NCBI GenBank assembly: GCA_902729315.2
Contig: LR746265.1
Location: 4,568,892 to 4,632,891, forward strand
Direction: 5' to 3'
Origin: Spirodela intermedia
Lineage: Eukaryota; Streptophyta; Magnoliopsida; Alismatales; Araceae
Length of the DNA stretch: 64,000 nucleotides
The translations under genes were made by a program, and so were the position numbers. Below the pieces are notes generated by a model that searched no databases, was not told the origin of the DNA, and was given only the letters and a program-made list of their open reading frames with translations. Every line of letters begins with the position of its first letter. Position 1 is the stretch's first letter. Shown here one piece after another: positions 48,930 to 62,400 of the stretch.

Positions 48930-51900
48930 CAGATTTGCACAAACACTAGAATAAAGCCCGCAGAGATCAGTAGAAAAGGAAAATACTTGGAAAAATGAAG
49001 AAGAGACCAGGCAACAACGACGCAGCATTGTAGAAGGTTTATATGAGTTCATGAAACGGGATTCAGTTCTAGGATATCTAACACAGGGAGCTAAGAGCAT
49101 TTTTCATAGTGAAGTTGAATCTCACATAGGTTAGAAAACCTGAGAACACTTTTGCGGCGCATCTATCAGTCGAATCTTAGTTAAGAAGAGCAGCCGCAAG
49201 TTATTTCGTGAGATCAGTACTCAATAGGATATCAAAATTCGGGAAGCATTTATAATTTACTAAAATCAATATAAAACCAGGCAACAGAACATATGAAACA
49301 ATTCTCAACAAAATAAAGCAACTGGAATAAAAAAGATAACATTTCCCATCGCTTGTCGAGTATCAAAGTCTTCAAGTGAAATAGCCAAGAACGACGATCA
49401 GAGTCCAAAACCTTGCATGCATCCTCCAAGGATGCATGATTAGAAAGGGGCCGTGGGAATGACAATAGGAGCGATTGTGGGTTGGGATCCGCATTTATAA
49501 ATGGATAATTATTGTTCTCCTTTCGCTGCCCAACGGTGAAATGGAGGATGGCAGGACATGAATGTTTACAAGTAGCTCTTTAAACAACTTTTGACTCTGG
49601 ATCGCGTTTTATACTTGAACAGTGAGCCAGGAAAAATAAAAAAGAGAAAAAAATCAGAAGGAAAGTTTGAGAATCACTGCAACCATCCAAATGAAATGTA
49701 TACAGTCAAGTTCTTTAAAAGCTCCAAGAAATCGGCTTCATTGCCCATTTCTACATTCCAAGCCAAGGTATCTAGTAGATCAAAGCGGTCACCCACCACA
49801 GTTCGCAATGACTCGTGAAGAACTCCTATATTCATAGAAAGATAATTGAATAACCTATGCATTCTAAAAACTCTCACTTGGCAACATCGGTTTCTTCACT
49901 CTGTTCCAAAAACATACATTGATGAGCATCTCATACTTTTGGCAGCCAATGATAGAAATTAAAATATCTTCTGTCGCTGATTCATAAAACAGTTGCCGCC
50001 AAGAGAAATTATAACACAGAATATGAACCTTCCCCATTGAAAGAATACGAATCTGCTCACCGTTGTCCTCCTTCCCACACAAGCTTTTCAAAGGAACGCA
50101 TACCGACCGGCCAAAAAGCTTACAACCTCATTGTAGGTAACAGCGACATCTTCCATGCATTAAGATTGTCTGACATGGCCGTTGCACAGATGATCGAATT
50201 CCTCGGGTGAATTAATAGTATGATGCATACATGATAACTCAACAGAGTGTGGCAACAGATTACCCAGAGCTTTGCATGACTCGATTTAGGGAAAACCTAT
50301 GACCGCCCTTTAAATAGAACATCTCTCTCTGGCAAACAAGGAAGGTACAGAAAAGTGTGGAGCATGTCTTGCAGAAACCAATTGGGCTTCGATTGAGTTT
50401 AAACTCACCCAAAATAACCTCGAGAAATGATGACATTTTTAGCTTCTTCTACAGAAACGTTTTCCGCAGCTTCCTGGACAAACTCTAAGTTACCAAAGAA
50501 GCATACATATCATTAAATAGAACCGTAAAACACACAAACTATGTTCAACATGCGAAATTGATGAATAAGGAACACAACATAATCCTAGAATTCTAAGACG
50601 ATTGCCTTAAGGGAATTTTTTGACAAATTCTACCAACAGGGTTTGTGACCAAGTGTGCTGACAGCTTGCCTTTCAGAAAATGAAGATCAGCAAGGATTTA
50701 CGTTTGAAAGATTTTAGGTGACTTTCTTAATTTCCCCAGAAATTCCTGGTTTTCGTACTAGCATTCAATCAAGGCACAGTAGCTTGTAGTTCAGGAAGCA
50801 AGGCTGGTCACATTTAGATTCGTCATAATAAGAAGAAAACCGTTCTATCAAAAGATAAAATGCAGATCCCTAAGAAAAAAAGCGACTAATGGCAGGTGAG
50901 AAACCAAAAATATCACTAAGCACACTCTCATGCCGAGTTTTCGAGAGGCAAATAAAAAGCCCCAGGAAGGGACAGACAGTAATAATTTGCCAAATTTTCT
51001 ACCATTCTAAAAGTTAATGAAATCGGGCACAACAGCAATAACTGCAATCTAATAATCTATGCCCTTAGGAAACCGCCATAAAACCAACCGAATAAGGTGC
51101 AGGGGCTGATACGTCACAATTTTATTGAATAATAATTTCATTTTTCCGCGGAGAAAACCACAATTGTGAATACAAATATAATTACTACTCACTGACGATC
51201 GAATAATCTATCTAAAATCAGAAAAAAGGCCTAGGACCACAAACATTACCGTTTCTACCTTATAAAGCATAAACTTCATCATAAAATTTGCACCAAAGCT
51301 AAACCTAGATATGAATGACACTCAATACAGCATAGCGTCAAATTAACAGGAACATAACCAGATACCAATTACACAACTCAGAAGCACCAAAATCAAAACA
51401 GGCTCGACAACATTCAGCTTGAACATTACCTTGGGCAAAGTTTCCAAGTATACATCAGGGATCTCCATCTCAGCAAGTACCCCACTATTAATTGCCATAG
51501 CTGCCTTGAGAATCTGGTTGGCACAATCTCTACATTGTTGCAATCGTTTCCTGGAATCCTCTGATAGCCCAGTTGGCGGAACCCTGGGGCATGGAAGCCA
51601 CCATTTCTCTTCCTGCCTGGGTGATAGCCTCTCAAAGGAGGATAATGGATATGCAGTGTTCTTACCATCATTAGCATCAGCAACTAAAATCTCCCTGTCA
51701 ACATACGAGAAATCCTTGTCGCAGAAACCGTCCAGTATACTAAGGAGCATAGTATCAAGTTTTTTAAGAGCTGGAAGATTCATGTATAGGTCAGAGCGGG
51801 GACAAGGGACCATCACTTCAAAGGTTCCTCCACCAGGGAACTCCTGAAAAGAAGGAATCAGCTCCACGATATAGTCACACACGCTCAGCAGCCAGCCCAT

Positions 51901-52668
51901 CTCTCTCTGCCACATTGTCTTCTTCTGCGGCGCTAGTGGTTCTAGTCTCCATAGCTCTCCGAACACGGTGGCTGCACCATTTCCAACAGCATGGCAAAAA
52001 TGGGAAACAACAAACTCGATTACTCCCATTTTATCTGGAAATTCCGCAAGGCTAGATCAATAGAACATTGATGATAAAATCCGGTACCCGAGAGATTAGT
52101 GATGGCATTGGAGATGGCAAGAGCGGTGCATACGCCCTTCCCGCCTCCGGACATGTCCTCCCCAAGCAAGAGTTTAGCAAATCGCTCCTTCATCATCTCC
52201 ACTTCTGCAGAATGGAAAATTCTAATTATAACAAAACTGGAGGTCGTCAGAACCAGAGGCACAACAGATCTTCAATCCTCAGAAGTAGCAGAGGACCGTC
52301 CCCTCATCTAAACTAAAAACAAGAAGGTAAGCGAACAAGAGAATAGCAACAGAATGGAATGCACCAGATAAATCTACTTCTGTCTTCTCCGTCTTCCCTT
52401 CCCACACGAGCAACCTTCCCTCGCTGATCCCTGACGTCATCGGGCCTGCTGCCAGAGAGAATGTGGGTGCAGCATTATGGCCAACTGCCGCCGAAACCGG
52501 CGACGATAGCAGGGAGCCCGAAGGTCCAGGGTCGCCGGCGTACTGGCGGGCACAGAAGTCACCGGAGCTCTCGGACTCGCTGACATCGGCACTCAGACTG
52601 TAGCTTCCACACCGTTCACTCTGCTGATCGCTCCCATCCTCGTCCGACACACTCCCCATCGCCGACAT
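47939..52668 (-). CDS. ROPGEF: RopGEF (PRONE-domain Rho-of-plants guanine nucleotide exchange factor)
   Basis: Exons (minus) 52668-52365, 52204-52088, 51971-51430, 48840-48487 and 48397-47939 join to 591 residues. A Ser/Glu/Asp-rich variable N-terminus is followed by the PRONE domain across exons 2-5: [107 protein letters not shown], and [29 protein letters not shown]. The Ser/Pro-rich tail of about 115 residues is the usual variable C-terminus, a place where regulatory receptor kinases act in other members. The protein loads GTP onto ROP GTPases at the plasma membrane and thus steers polar growth and receptor signalling. Intron 3 (48841-51429, 2.6 kb) contains an unexplained peptide-like stretch at 49877-49674. 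Confidence 0.95.
48452..48500 (-). repeat. Duplicated splice-donor sequence at RopGEF exon 4
   Basis: The last 14 nt of exon 4 (minus TTCAATACAACAAG, 48500-48487) recur 35 nt downstream at 48465-48452. The true site is followed by GTAAAG; the copy is followed by GCAAGT, a good GC-type donor. Confidence 0.8.
48892..48930. repeat. (TA)n(GA)n microsatellite in RopGEF intron 3
   Basis: About ten TA units followed by about seven GA units. Confidence 0.85.
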
Positions 52669-53887
52669 CCGCCCGCAGAAGAAAAAACCCTAGTAAATAC
52701 CTCTATTCCCTGCACCAGACGGGAACTAGGACGAAGAAGAGAAACAGGAACGAAATGTGGCCGACATAGAGATCAGGGATCCACTACGCGCGCGTCGGCA
52801 AAGGGCGGCTCCGGCTCTGCAACGGCCCCTTCCATCCCGTTCTCCACAAGTGATCCGTCCTCTATCAACTGGGACCAGACAAAAGCGAACAGGGGATCAG
52901 AAGAGAGAGATGAAGAGGATGTGAGAGAAAGGAAGGAGTATGTGTGTAGAAGGCGAAGAAGGCGCGAGCCACTGACCCTCTCTCTCTCTCTCCTCACTAT
53001 CTGTATATATATTTCCACTGCCGCAGCTGCTGCAAGCGACGGGGAAAAGCAAAAGAAGGACAATCGCCGCCCCCACCACCTTCTTTTTTACTTTCCCGGC
53101 GACGAATCGGGTACAGTTACCCCCCTCCCCCCCCTCTAAGCGCATCCGACGCTGATCTTTCTTTTTTGTCGCGGCCTGTCTTCAGGACAAGAGAGCCTGC
53201 CCGGAAGGTGACCACAGCACGGCGGGCACAACCTCACCTTCCTAGAGATAGAAAAACTCAGACGGAGAGAGAGAGAGAGTAAAGAAGACATTATTACTCT
53301 ATAAAGGGGTAGCTCAACAATACCACATTACTTCGCTGTATAATTTTATCTGCCGGCATTACCACGCCAACTATTCTGTACACGTGGACGGGCACTATCC
53401 GTCGATTAAAAGTCGACGTGGACTGAAAATCCACTTTTTCCCGCCCTTTAAACCCGCTGCTCGGACGGGTCACCTTGCGTGTGTGAGTCCACCCCGCGAT
53501 CGATAGGAGGGCGGTCTTGGGAAGTCTCGACGGTCCGAAACCCCATCCACGTGACAGGTGGCGACCGGCACACGGAAGAGCCCCATCCATTTGACAGGTG
53601 GGCTGGGAGCTGAGCTGTCATCTCAAAGAAAGCGGCCTTGGAAACTGTCAACCTCACAATTTCGTAATTGCGTCACCGATAATTTTACTAAAAATAAATT
53701 CCCGTCAATCAAAGGATTGATGGTGCTCTTCTAATCAGGACCGTTGGATAGGTGGGCCTTTTGGATTACTGAGGCACGTGGGTCTAGTGGCCATGTCATC
53801 ACGCTTATCACACATGTATCCCGAAATGATCGACAGCTGGCATTTTTCATGATCATCGAGAGGCTCCCCCCCCCCCTCCCAGATGAG
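52669..53887. other. Divergent promoter region between RopGEF and the CCDC124-like gene
   Basis: A minus-strand TATATATA at about 53017-53009 could serve RopGEF, though it lies about 340 bp from its ATG. Two copies of a CCCATCCA..TGACAGGTGG motif lie at about 53543 and 53583. No gene is called. Confidence 0.5.
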
Positions 53888-53895
53888 TATAAATA
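53888..53895 (+). promoter_or_regulatory. TATA box of the CCDC124-like gene
   Basis: TATAAATA, 112 bp before the ATG at 54000, giving a leader of about 80 nt. Confidence 0.65.
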
Positions 53896-53999
53896 TCGTA
53901 TTTGTGCGATGAGGGGGAATTTCTGGAGAATAGGCGCTCGTCTCTTCTCCGCTCCGGAGGGGTATCAGCGGGAGCGGAGGCAGAGAAGGGGGAGCGAAG

Positions 54000-56714
54000 A
54001 TGCCGAAGAAGATGGGGATCAATAGCAAGGCGGAAGCTGCCAGAACGCGGAGGAGCGAGGCGGAGTCCGATAGGAAGGAGAAGGTAACCCGCGAGAAGGA
54101 GGAACAGTACTGGAAGGAGGCGGAGGGATCCAAGTCCCGCGCCGCGAAGAAGCGCGAGGATGAGGCGGAGAAGCGCGCTGAGATCGCTGCTCGCAAGGCG
54201 GAGAACCGCAAGCTCGCTGAGATGGAGCAGCAGGAGATCGAGCGGGCTATGAGGAAGCCTGACAAGAAGGTCGGGCGTGTGTCTATACCCGTTCCCAAAG
54301 TTACCGAGGCTGATCTGCGGCGCCTACGGGAGGAGGAGCACCTCCGTCTTCAGAGGGAAGCTGAAGCCGCCAAGAAGAAGCAGATTCGGACGACGGAAGA
54401 AGAGGAATACGAGAGGATGGTTCTGGTGAACAACACCAACAGGGACGACTCATTAATCGAGGCTCACAGTGTGGAGGAAGCTATCGCGAAGATTTCTGTG
54501 GCTGAACCAGCAGTGCTTGCCGATCGGCACCCAGAGAGGAGACTGAAGGCTTCCTTCAAGGTAACTGAAAGCGTACAAGCTTTTTCTTCACGTTCTGCCG
54601 CGGACTTTCCTGCAATCGGAAAAGGACTGGAGCATTTGCCATTCGATTCAGTTACCGTTGATGGATTAGTTTCTCGGGCTGCTGAATTTTTACGTTTTTT
54701 CTCCGTTGACTATATATTAACGTTTGATTGTGAATGCCTTTTATGATGACGTTCTGAGCACTGTGTTTGACAAAAAAATGTTACTGCATCATGGATTTGG
54801 GGACCCAGAATAGGTGGCACATAAGGGAGGTAAGTGTGGCACCCACATTGAATAAGTATTCAGGAAATGAAGTCCTCATGTTCCCATGGGAGGTAAAAAC
54901 ATGAAAGCTTGTTGGGTGGGGAAAAGGAAGATAACTAAAGATGCATTAGCCATATACAAGTTGCTAACTAAGAAGGCGTGTTCCGCTTCCTTGATAAGTT
55001 TAAGAGGTGATTCTTCAATTCTGGGATGAATTTAATGCATCTGATGACTGAGAAGAAGAATCATGTTTCCAAACTTCAATTCAGGTGCTCTTGTAATGCA
55101 CCACATACAAGAGCGCGTTTTAGATGTCATTTTTTGTTTTTCTCAAAAAAAATAGTTCTTAGTTTTATTTTAAATTCCTGGAGTTCAGTGTTTCCCCAGT
55201 GATAAGAATTCCTGACGATTCTCGGACGAATTTATCATTTTTTTGGAAATATATACCTCGTGGATTAGTCGGTGTTTTCTCCATGTGTGAGGCAGGACTC
55301 GCCTCGCTTTCTATTTGCTCCAGTAGAGTCCCAGCTTTTGTTGTTGCTTTGACAGAGAGAATACACTGGTAAAGGATCGATTTATCGCTCTACTCTTTCC
55401 TGGGGGGTTGCCAAAAATGTAAAATGGCAGTAGGACGGTGATTGAGAGGATGTGTTAATCAATTATTGCTATCGTATGTTATCCTGTATATCTACGCCTT
55501 AGTGGTCGTTTCCTTTGGTTGAGGAAGATCCTCGCTGTGTATCAATAGATCACAGTAGGTAGGGACTTGGAAGGAACCATTGGCAATGGAAAAAGAACAG
55601 CCAGCTATAGGGTTCCTGCTGCTCAGTTGGGTATATGAGAGGGAAGATCACAACGGTTGTTGTTGTGCAGACTGGGAACCATCAGATAAGTTAGAATACT
55701 TTTGCCATTGGTGCTGGCCCGCATCGACACAGTTGGATAATTTTGCACTTAAGCACTAAATGACTGCAATTGACAGACAGTGGCCTTTATTGAAGGTCCC
55801 CGTCATTAGTAAGCATTGTACACTGTTGAGGGAATGAGAATAGCCTATCAAAGGGCTGTGGAAAGGTCCTAGCAATTGGGAAGGTGTGTGCGGAGGGAGG
55901 TCCCTGCAGGGATGGTAAAAAAAATGGGGATTGCCACAGAAGGTAGTTTAGCCAGCTACAGCTGGTGTTTATGTCTCTAAGTTCAAATATTTTCTTTAAG
56001 TTATTGCGAAATTTTCATAAACTTGATATTTTTACGTGCGAATGAATGGCCACCGGGGTTTTTCTGCAAATATTTGTGCATGTCATCGATGGGCGGGGTT
56101 CTTACGTCACTTCTGATAGTTGATTCTTATAATTATAGTTTTGCTAGCTTTTCTTCAACCTCTTTCAGTGTGTAATTCTTGGTTCTTCTGTCATCCTCAC
56201 ATTTGTTGTTATAGTTTTTTATGAGTTATACTCTTTATAGCCATTGAGTGGTTCATTTTTCAATACAAATTACTTATAAGCAGAAGATTTGATTAATTGA
56301 AAATTTCACACAGGCCTTTGAAGAGGCAGAGCTTCCCAAATTGAAGGAAGAGAAACCCGGGCTTACTCTCACCCAGTACAGAGATATGATATGGAAACTA
56401 TGGCAGAGATCTCCAGACAACCCTCTGAATAGACAGGTACCACTAAATTCTACGAGTACCTGTCCATCCTTGCATTTTTCTCAAATTCAGCTCTTCTGCT
56501 GGGAAACCCGATTCAGTTACCTTCACAATTCTTTTATTTCAGCCTCGGTTCTTGTGTGTATTGAATCTATTAACAGCTCTTTCTTTATTTTTCTTTCCTC
56601 TGCTGTTGATTCTGTTTGTTGCCTTCCTACTCCTTCAAGAGGGGCTATTTGTTGCACAGTTGATAAGATACTTAGGGGAGTTCTCATTGGCTGTGTTCAC
56701 AGGTTGCGGACTGA
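54000..56714 (+). CDS. CCDC124-like: CCDC124/Lso2-like ribosome-associated coiled-coil protein
   Basis: Exons 54000-54560, 56314-56436 and a 12-nt final coding exon 56703-56714 (VAD and stop) join to 231 residues. The protein starts MPKKMGINSKAEAARTR, then a long highly charged helix rich in Lys, Glu, Arg and Ala (about residues 15-135, for example KRAEIAARKAENRKLAEMEQ). The conserved C-terminal part follows (LIEAHSVEEAIAKIS, AFEEAELPKLKEEKPGLTLT, YRDMIWKLWQRSPDNPLNRQ). Yeast Lso2 and human CCDC124 bind idle 80S ribosomes and help them restart; the same role in plants is inferred from family membership. Intron 1 (54561-56313, 1.75 kb) shows no recognised insert. Confidence 0.93.
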
Positions 56715-57139
56715 TTCGTCATAAAGAGTAAAGTTGGGCTTGTTCTCAGAGGCAAGTACACGTGGTTTTCTACGCGATCTGTATGTGTGTGGCAGCTATT
56801 TATCTTCACTAAGATGGATCCCGGGTGCTGAAAAGTTCTATTCGTTCGTACTGGTGGAGGTATTAAATCAGAAGAGTTGCTACGTGAAACTTCAGCCTGT
56901 AACCTCCCTCAAGGCAACCAAACTTTGTCGTCATTTTGGTGAATTCCCCAGCAACAACATGCAGTATAATCAGCAAGGATGTCTCAAAAAACATAACTTC
57001 TCATCCACGTGCTGTGGTACAACTTTGTAGGCCATCATCCTCCTCTTAGATATCGACTGCAGAGTGTTTGAATAAGGAAAAAAACTATGCGTACATTGCA
57101 GAACATCAATGCTTGCTCTGAGGTTTTCTCTTAACAGTT
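56715..57139. other. Convergent spacer
   Basis: 3' untranslated sequences of the CCDC124-like and DUF1990 genes; nothing else seen. Confidence 0.55.
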
Positions 57140-58592
57140 TCATTCGGTTGGCTTCTCACTGGCCAGGTGCTTCAGGATCGCTCGTCCAGACTCCTGAGCA
57201 AAGTGCTTCTGCCTGAGCCGTACATAGGGGTACCCAATTGCTGAGAGCATGTGAGCTGGTTTTGAGAAGGAGAAGATCTCGTAGAAGACCTGGTCATTGT
57301 CGTCCCACTCTACCGAGAACCGTTCTTCTCCGGCCTGCATCAATCATACATGGGGAAAAGGTTAGGTTTTGGCCACTCAAACTGTAGAGAGCCCACAAGG
57401 AGGAAAATATAGCAGAATAAATTGAATAGAGCGGGGTTTTTTTAAAATATCGGATCTTTAGTTTGAAGAGATGGCACTTAAAAGGGGAGAAGGAAGACTA
57501 GGAAGAATTTATGCTTTGGCGCTGCCATGATCATCCTCAATATCCTCTTCTTAGTTCTTGTTCTTCATCTGCGATTAATTGGGATCAAATAGTATTTTAA
57601 TGCCGAGAGCTTGGATCCATGTGAATGGAGGAGAGTAGGGCGAGGCCCTGCCAGAACAAGAAAAAATGGGGTTTTTCTTGGCAGGCTGCTCATCGAACTA
57701 GAGCAATCGCGACTGATCGACCGATCCTTGAGAGATTTGGCTCATAATCTCGCAGGATTACCCATTGCCTCCCCAAAATCAGAGTCTCGGCTCATAGTAG
57801 GAGCTCACTAATCAGACCTTCACCGCTCTGTGATTCGTTTGATGTGAGGTGGGGAGGAGCCGAATACCAGCAAGTGGCCGCGGAGGGTGCCGCTGCCGAA
57901 GCTGAAGGAGGCCTTGGAGTTGCCAGATGGGCGGCGGAGCTCTCCTGTTCCGCTGGCCAACCCGGCGGACTCGCCGCCGCTGGAGGCGTCGGCAACGTAG
58001 GCGATCTGCAGCGGCATCGCCATCCACGGAAGGATCTCCTTCACGCAGACGCAGAACTTGGTGCCCTTCTCTACTGGCGTCTCCTCCTCCACGAAGGCCC
58101 ACCCGAGACGGAAGTGCCTGTAGAGTAAGAAGGAACTGCAGATGAAGAAAGTGGCAAAGAACGAAGACAGAAGGGAGGACGAAGAAGAAGATAGAATTGC
58201 AGACGAAGAAAAGGGCAAATAACGAGGACAGAAGGGATGATGAAGAAGAGAGAGAAAGAAAATGATAGAATTGCAGACGAAGAAAAGGGGAAAATAACGA
58301 AGGCAGACAGAAAGGAGGATGAAAAAGAAGAGGGGCTGGTGATTCTATCGGACCTCCAAGCGCAGAGCGCGCTCTTGGCGCGGCGGAAGGTGTCGGCACC
58401 GGAGCCCAGGAGGACGCGCGCCCGGTTGACGTGGAAGCCGCCCCTCGCGAGGGCGGCCTCCGCTTCGTCCGACGCTGCCCCTTCGGAGGCGCCGCGGTAG
58501 TGGGCGTCGTAGTTGAAGGCGCCACCGCTGGCGTCGACGCAGGCTTTCTGCCGCTGCGGCGACGGCGGCCTCCAGCTTAAGAAAAGGACCAT
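57140..58592 (-). CDS. DUF1990 / UPF0548 family protein
   Basis: Exons (minus) 58592-58354, 58117-57868 and 57334-57140 join to 227 residues. Visible family blocks are FLSWRPPSPQRQKAC, AFNYDAHYRGAS, FHVNRARVLLGSG, EKGTKFCVCVKEILPWMAMP, FSFGSGTLRGHLL, AGEERFSVEWD and the end YPYVRLRQKHFAQESGRAIL. Plant members (for example Arabidopsis At2g17695) have been annotated as outer-envelope-related, but the biochemical role is unknown. The start is the ATG of MVLFLSW; a longer upstream frame with another ATG exists but lacks conservation. Intron 1 contains three imperfect purine-rich repeats. Confidence 0.92.
58137..58320. repeat. Three imperfect 60-75-bp repeats in DUF1990 intron 1
   Basis: The motif GCAGA(C/T)GAAGAAA begins at 58138, 58199 and 58273, each followed by GGCAAA/GGGAAA, a CGA(A/G)GACAG-like block and more GA-rich sequence. 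On the transcribed strand they are pyrimidine-rich. The copy nearest the acceptor also provides a CTGCAG that mimics an acceptor 24 nt before the true one. Confidence 0.7.
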
Positions 58593-59421
58593 CTTCTTTC
58601 CCGCCGAAAACTTTCGGGATGCGAGTGAGATTTCAAGCACCACTCTTCCCCTACCTTTTTCCTCTTCCTCCCTCTTCCAAACGTCTATCACCACCTCCGA
58701 TTCTTCAACGTGGGAAGAACAAGAGAAGAGGACGAAGACTTTGGGCAAGACCCTCACTTTCCTCCACTTCTGCCAATATTATCTCGTAAAAAGCTGGTTT
58801 TACTCCATTAGTGGAGTTAAAAACTAAAGAGCTTTACTGCTCCTTGTTGAGGCCTCCATTTATTAGGACTCGTGGGTACCGTGTCCCCTGCAAGATTCAC
58901 ATTCATGCTTTCTTCCCTAGGGGTGGACTAAAGCTGGAATCTCTAATGACGCACTTCACAGGTCTACGCGCCCAATATAATGACCCAATGGGCATAGAAC
59001 GGCGTATCCCAAACCAGGGCGGGATGTGACAGCTTTCTGTGTAACAGCTGCTCAAAACATCACACTAATCGCCAAGAACATAAAGGAGATGGTAATCGTC
59101 CCGCGACAGCAATTTCATGATAAATGATCGAGCGACGAAGAATGGGGCCCGGATGACGTAACCCGGGAGATGAAAGCATCTTACCCACATACAAACTGCA
59201 TAAGAAGATTTAGCGTACTTTGATCCTATGCCTAATTCTGGCTCAGAAGAAGAGGGCTCTCCAAGAAAAAGTCAATGCCGTCCACCAACGAGCTCTGGCT
59301 TTCGATGGAGACAGACAGGTTGGGGAGACCAAAAAAGAGGTGGGCTGGGTTAGAATTTCCTCGCCATTCACCAGAAGACGACTGGTTGGGATTTGTGCGG
59401 CTGCATATCCCAGTCGGCAAC
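58593..59421. other. Spacer between the DUF1990 gene and PUS10
   Basis: Promoter side of DUF1990 and 3' flank of PUS10; no further gene seen. Open frames on the plus strand at 59220-59680 overlap PUS10 exons and are shadows. Confidence 0.5.
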
Positions 59422-62400
59422 TCAATCAAAGCAGTCCATCTTCACGTCGGTGACATCAAGCTGCAGTATCTCCGCTCGGCAGCCCAGAATGGAACCAATG
59501 CTGCAGAACGTAAGTCCAGAACGTCAGTCGAGTTGGGCGGGGGGGAAGCTACTGAGAGAGAGAACACTTCGAGCCGGAGAGGCAGCTCCACGAAGAAGAG
59601 AGGGAAAAAAGAAACGAAGTTGGAGTACTCTTACTTCGGATGAGTACGCCCAAAATCTCCGTGCACAAATTCCTTGATATAAGTCCCTGCCTGTGATCCG
59701 GTTCGAGGTGATGCCGCACACGTTTCACGGATGCAGAAACATTCGTTGGTCAGCGAAAATCGAACTGAGTGGACAAGACAGGACTCAAAGAGGAAGACTA
59801 TAAAATCTACGAGAGAATACGACACAACAGGAACGAAGCCAACTAAAGAATCACTCGCGAGTATAGACCAGCCTGCATTGGGATAGATGATATAGTGTTC
59901 CACTGAACTGCCAAAGGAACTATTTGGATTCACAAAGGAAACATGAAAAATGCCCGGGAAAGAGAAAAAATGGAGAGAAGACCACCTGCATCAGAACACA
60001 AGTTTACAAGTACTCAACGTCTGTTCTTTCAGTTCATCACATCTACTATGAGCCCATTTAGCACCAATTTTAGCTTTTCACATGCAACCAAAAAAATCCT
60101 GGCACTAAGTCTCTTCTAGTCTCTTTCTCATCATATGATCATCAAAGTTTAAACACCTTCCTCGGGATTATTTCTTTAAAATCTTACAATTGCTATTCTT
60201 GTTTATAATATTTTTTCCAAGATTGTTCTAAAAGATCCTTATAATCTTTATGTGATTTTTTTCCGAACAAAAACTGCATTATGACCAACAGTGAACCAAT
60301 CACAAGGGAACATGTAAACCTGTAGCACAGGATGGTATGGAATCCTTAGCCGATACCTTGTTAGTTGTGAGAAGAATAAGTTTCCACACAAAAATTCCTA
60401 ACCTTACATTTGAATGCTAGAAGCGTACCAAAATAACCCATAAGATGAATTAACATCTCCATTCTCACCAATCGGATATGAGTTGGATGATCTAACAGAT
60501 GTTAAAAACGTGTTGCCAGTCTATACACCAGTTGCCATCTTGTTGAAAGAAAGCAACATGAAACTCCCTCGTTTAATCGAAACTATGAGCATGTAGCAAA
60601 AGGAAGTACCTGAGTACACAGATGAAGCAAAAAATACTGAGAGCTGCCGGCAATTTTTTCTGCGGTCATCCTAATATCAACCATGGAAAATGCAATGGAG
60701 TGTTACCAAGTTAGGAAAAAGATGAATATCAGGACGTATATCAACATAAATCGAAAATGAATTGACGTATTTCCTACCAATGTATCATCCGTTTCCGATC
60801 CATTGGACTTCGACGATGAAGCACTCTAATTGGAGTTCTTTGTGTGATTTCCTGCACAAAAATCAGAAACGTAGCATGCCTCTCCTGAAAGTTGGGCCTA
60901 ACATTCAACTCAAACAGAATGAAGGAAAATGAAACCACATTCTCAGCAGAGAAAGTAGTTGTTGCTATCGAGCTGCTACATCAGAAGAGCCCTGACCACT
61001 TTTGCGGTATCATAATACCATGTATCAAGGAGAAAAACTCAATATTTAAATGAAAGAGAACTGTCTACTTTGTTTCCATCAACAACCCTAGAAATTTCTG
61101 GATACCAGATGTCTAATTGATCATCTTAGAAGTATTCACACCACATGTAATATCCACGTTTGGTTTTCTAGAATTTTTCCTCCAACTACAGGAAGTTACT
61201 AGAGAGAAACTTAACATCAGAAGAACCTCCTCACAATCTTTTTCATTTTTTGGCTTAATTTATCATTTTCTGCATTTAAAGAAAAAGAAGATAAAAGCTT
61301 TTCTTTCATTCGAAAACCAGATAAGGTACGCATAATTCATATTTAGAACCAATTTATCGATTATAGGTTGTACACTTCATTTGTATTTATACTGTCCTTT
61401 ATAAATGCCACACAATTGTAGTCATTTGGTCCAGCAGCGTGGCCACAGGATTTTCAGCGAGGAACCACTTGTACAATATGACCATTTAGAAAGTACCATA
61501 AATCCACTACTCTCAGAGCATTTAAAGGAGCCTATGTTTCTAACGCTCTACGAGCACCAGTATCACATACGAATCGTCATGTTTTCCACTTATAGGCCAT
61601 CAAGATGTGAGGCCTTTCTCTTATGCAGATTTTAGCAGTATTCACTGTGTTTCATCAGTAGAGATGGATAAACTTACAGTGACATTCATATAACATCCTC
61701 CCAAAAGATGAAGCTAGAAGGCGCTCAATCGGTGTAGAATGACACATTGATTTGGTTCCGGAAATGATCAGTTAAAGAGTATGATGAGGAAAGAAAAAAA
61801 CCTTGTAGAGTGTTCCATTGCATTCAATTTTTATCTAAAAGAGACATCTTTAATAAATGCTATCACTCATCTATTCTGTATCTTATCCAGTGTAATTTAT
61901 AATTTCGCAAGCACGGTGTTAAATATGCTTCATTCTCATCTTTTGTATAAAAACTGAACTCGAAAAAGTACTTTGATTCCGAGTACAAGAGCCTAGCCTT
62001 AAACTTTATAAAAATCGATGTCGCATTAAAAACGTAAGTCTAGACACATCTAGACAAACGTAAGAATCATTCTGTTGATAGAAACCAGGAGAAAACCATC
62101 TGGCCCTTCGAACTTATAGGGTCCCATGGTGAACACAATGTCCTTGACTTCCTCCTTCGAAAGGCTGTAATTGAGAAGTCAGCATTATCGAATGACTATT
62201 TTAGGAAAGGTTCAATCTCCATGTAGCTTGCATATTTCTTCTTCTTCAACGAGTTTTGTAAGGTTTAAATGAAAGTATTGATTTCAGAGAAGCTAGTTGG
62301 TGAAAATACTTGGAAACGTTGACAAAGTAAAACGCATGAGTCACTAGGACAATGGCAAATCATGAAAGATTATAACAGCTTACCATGTTTTCAGTTGAAT

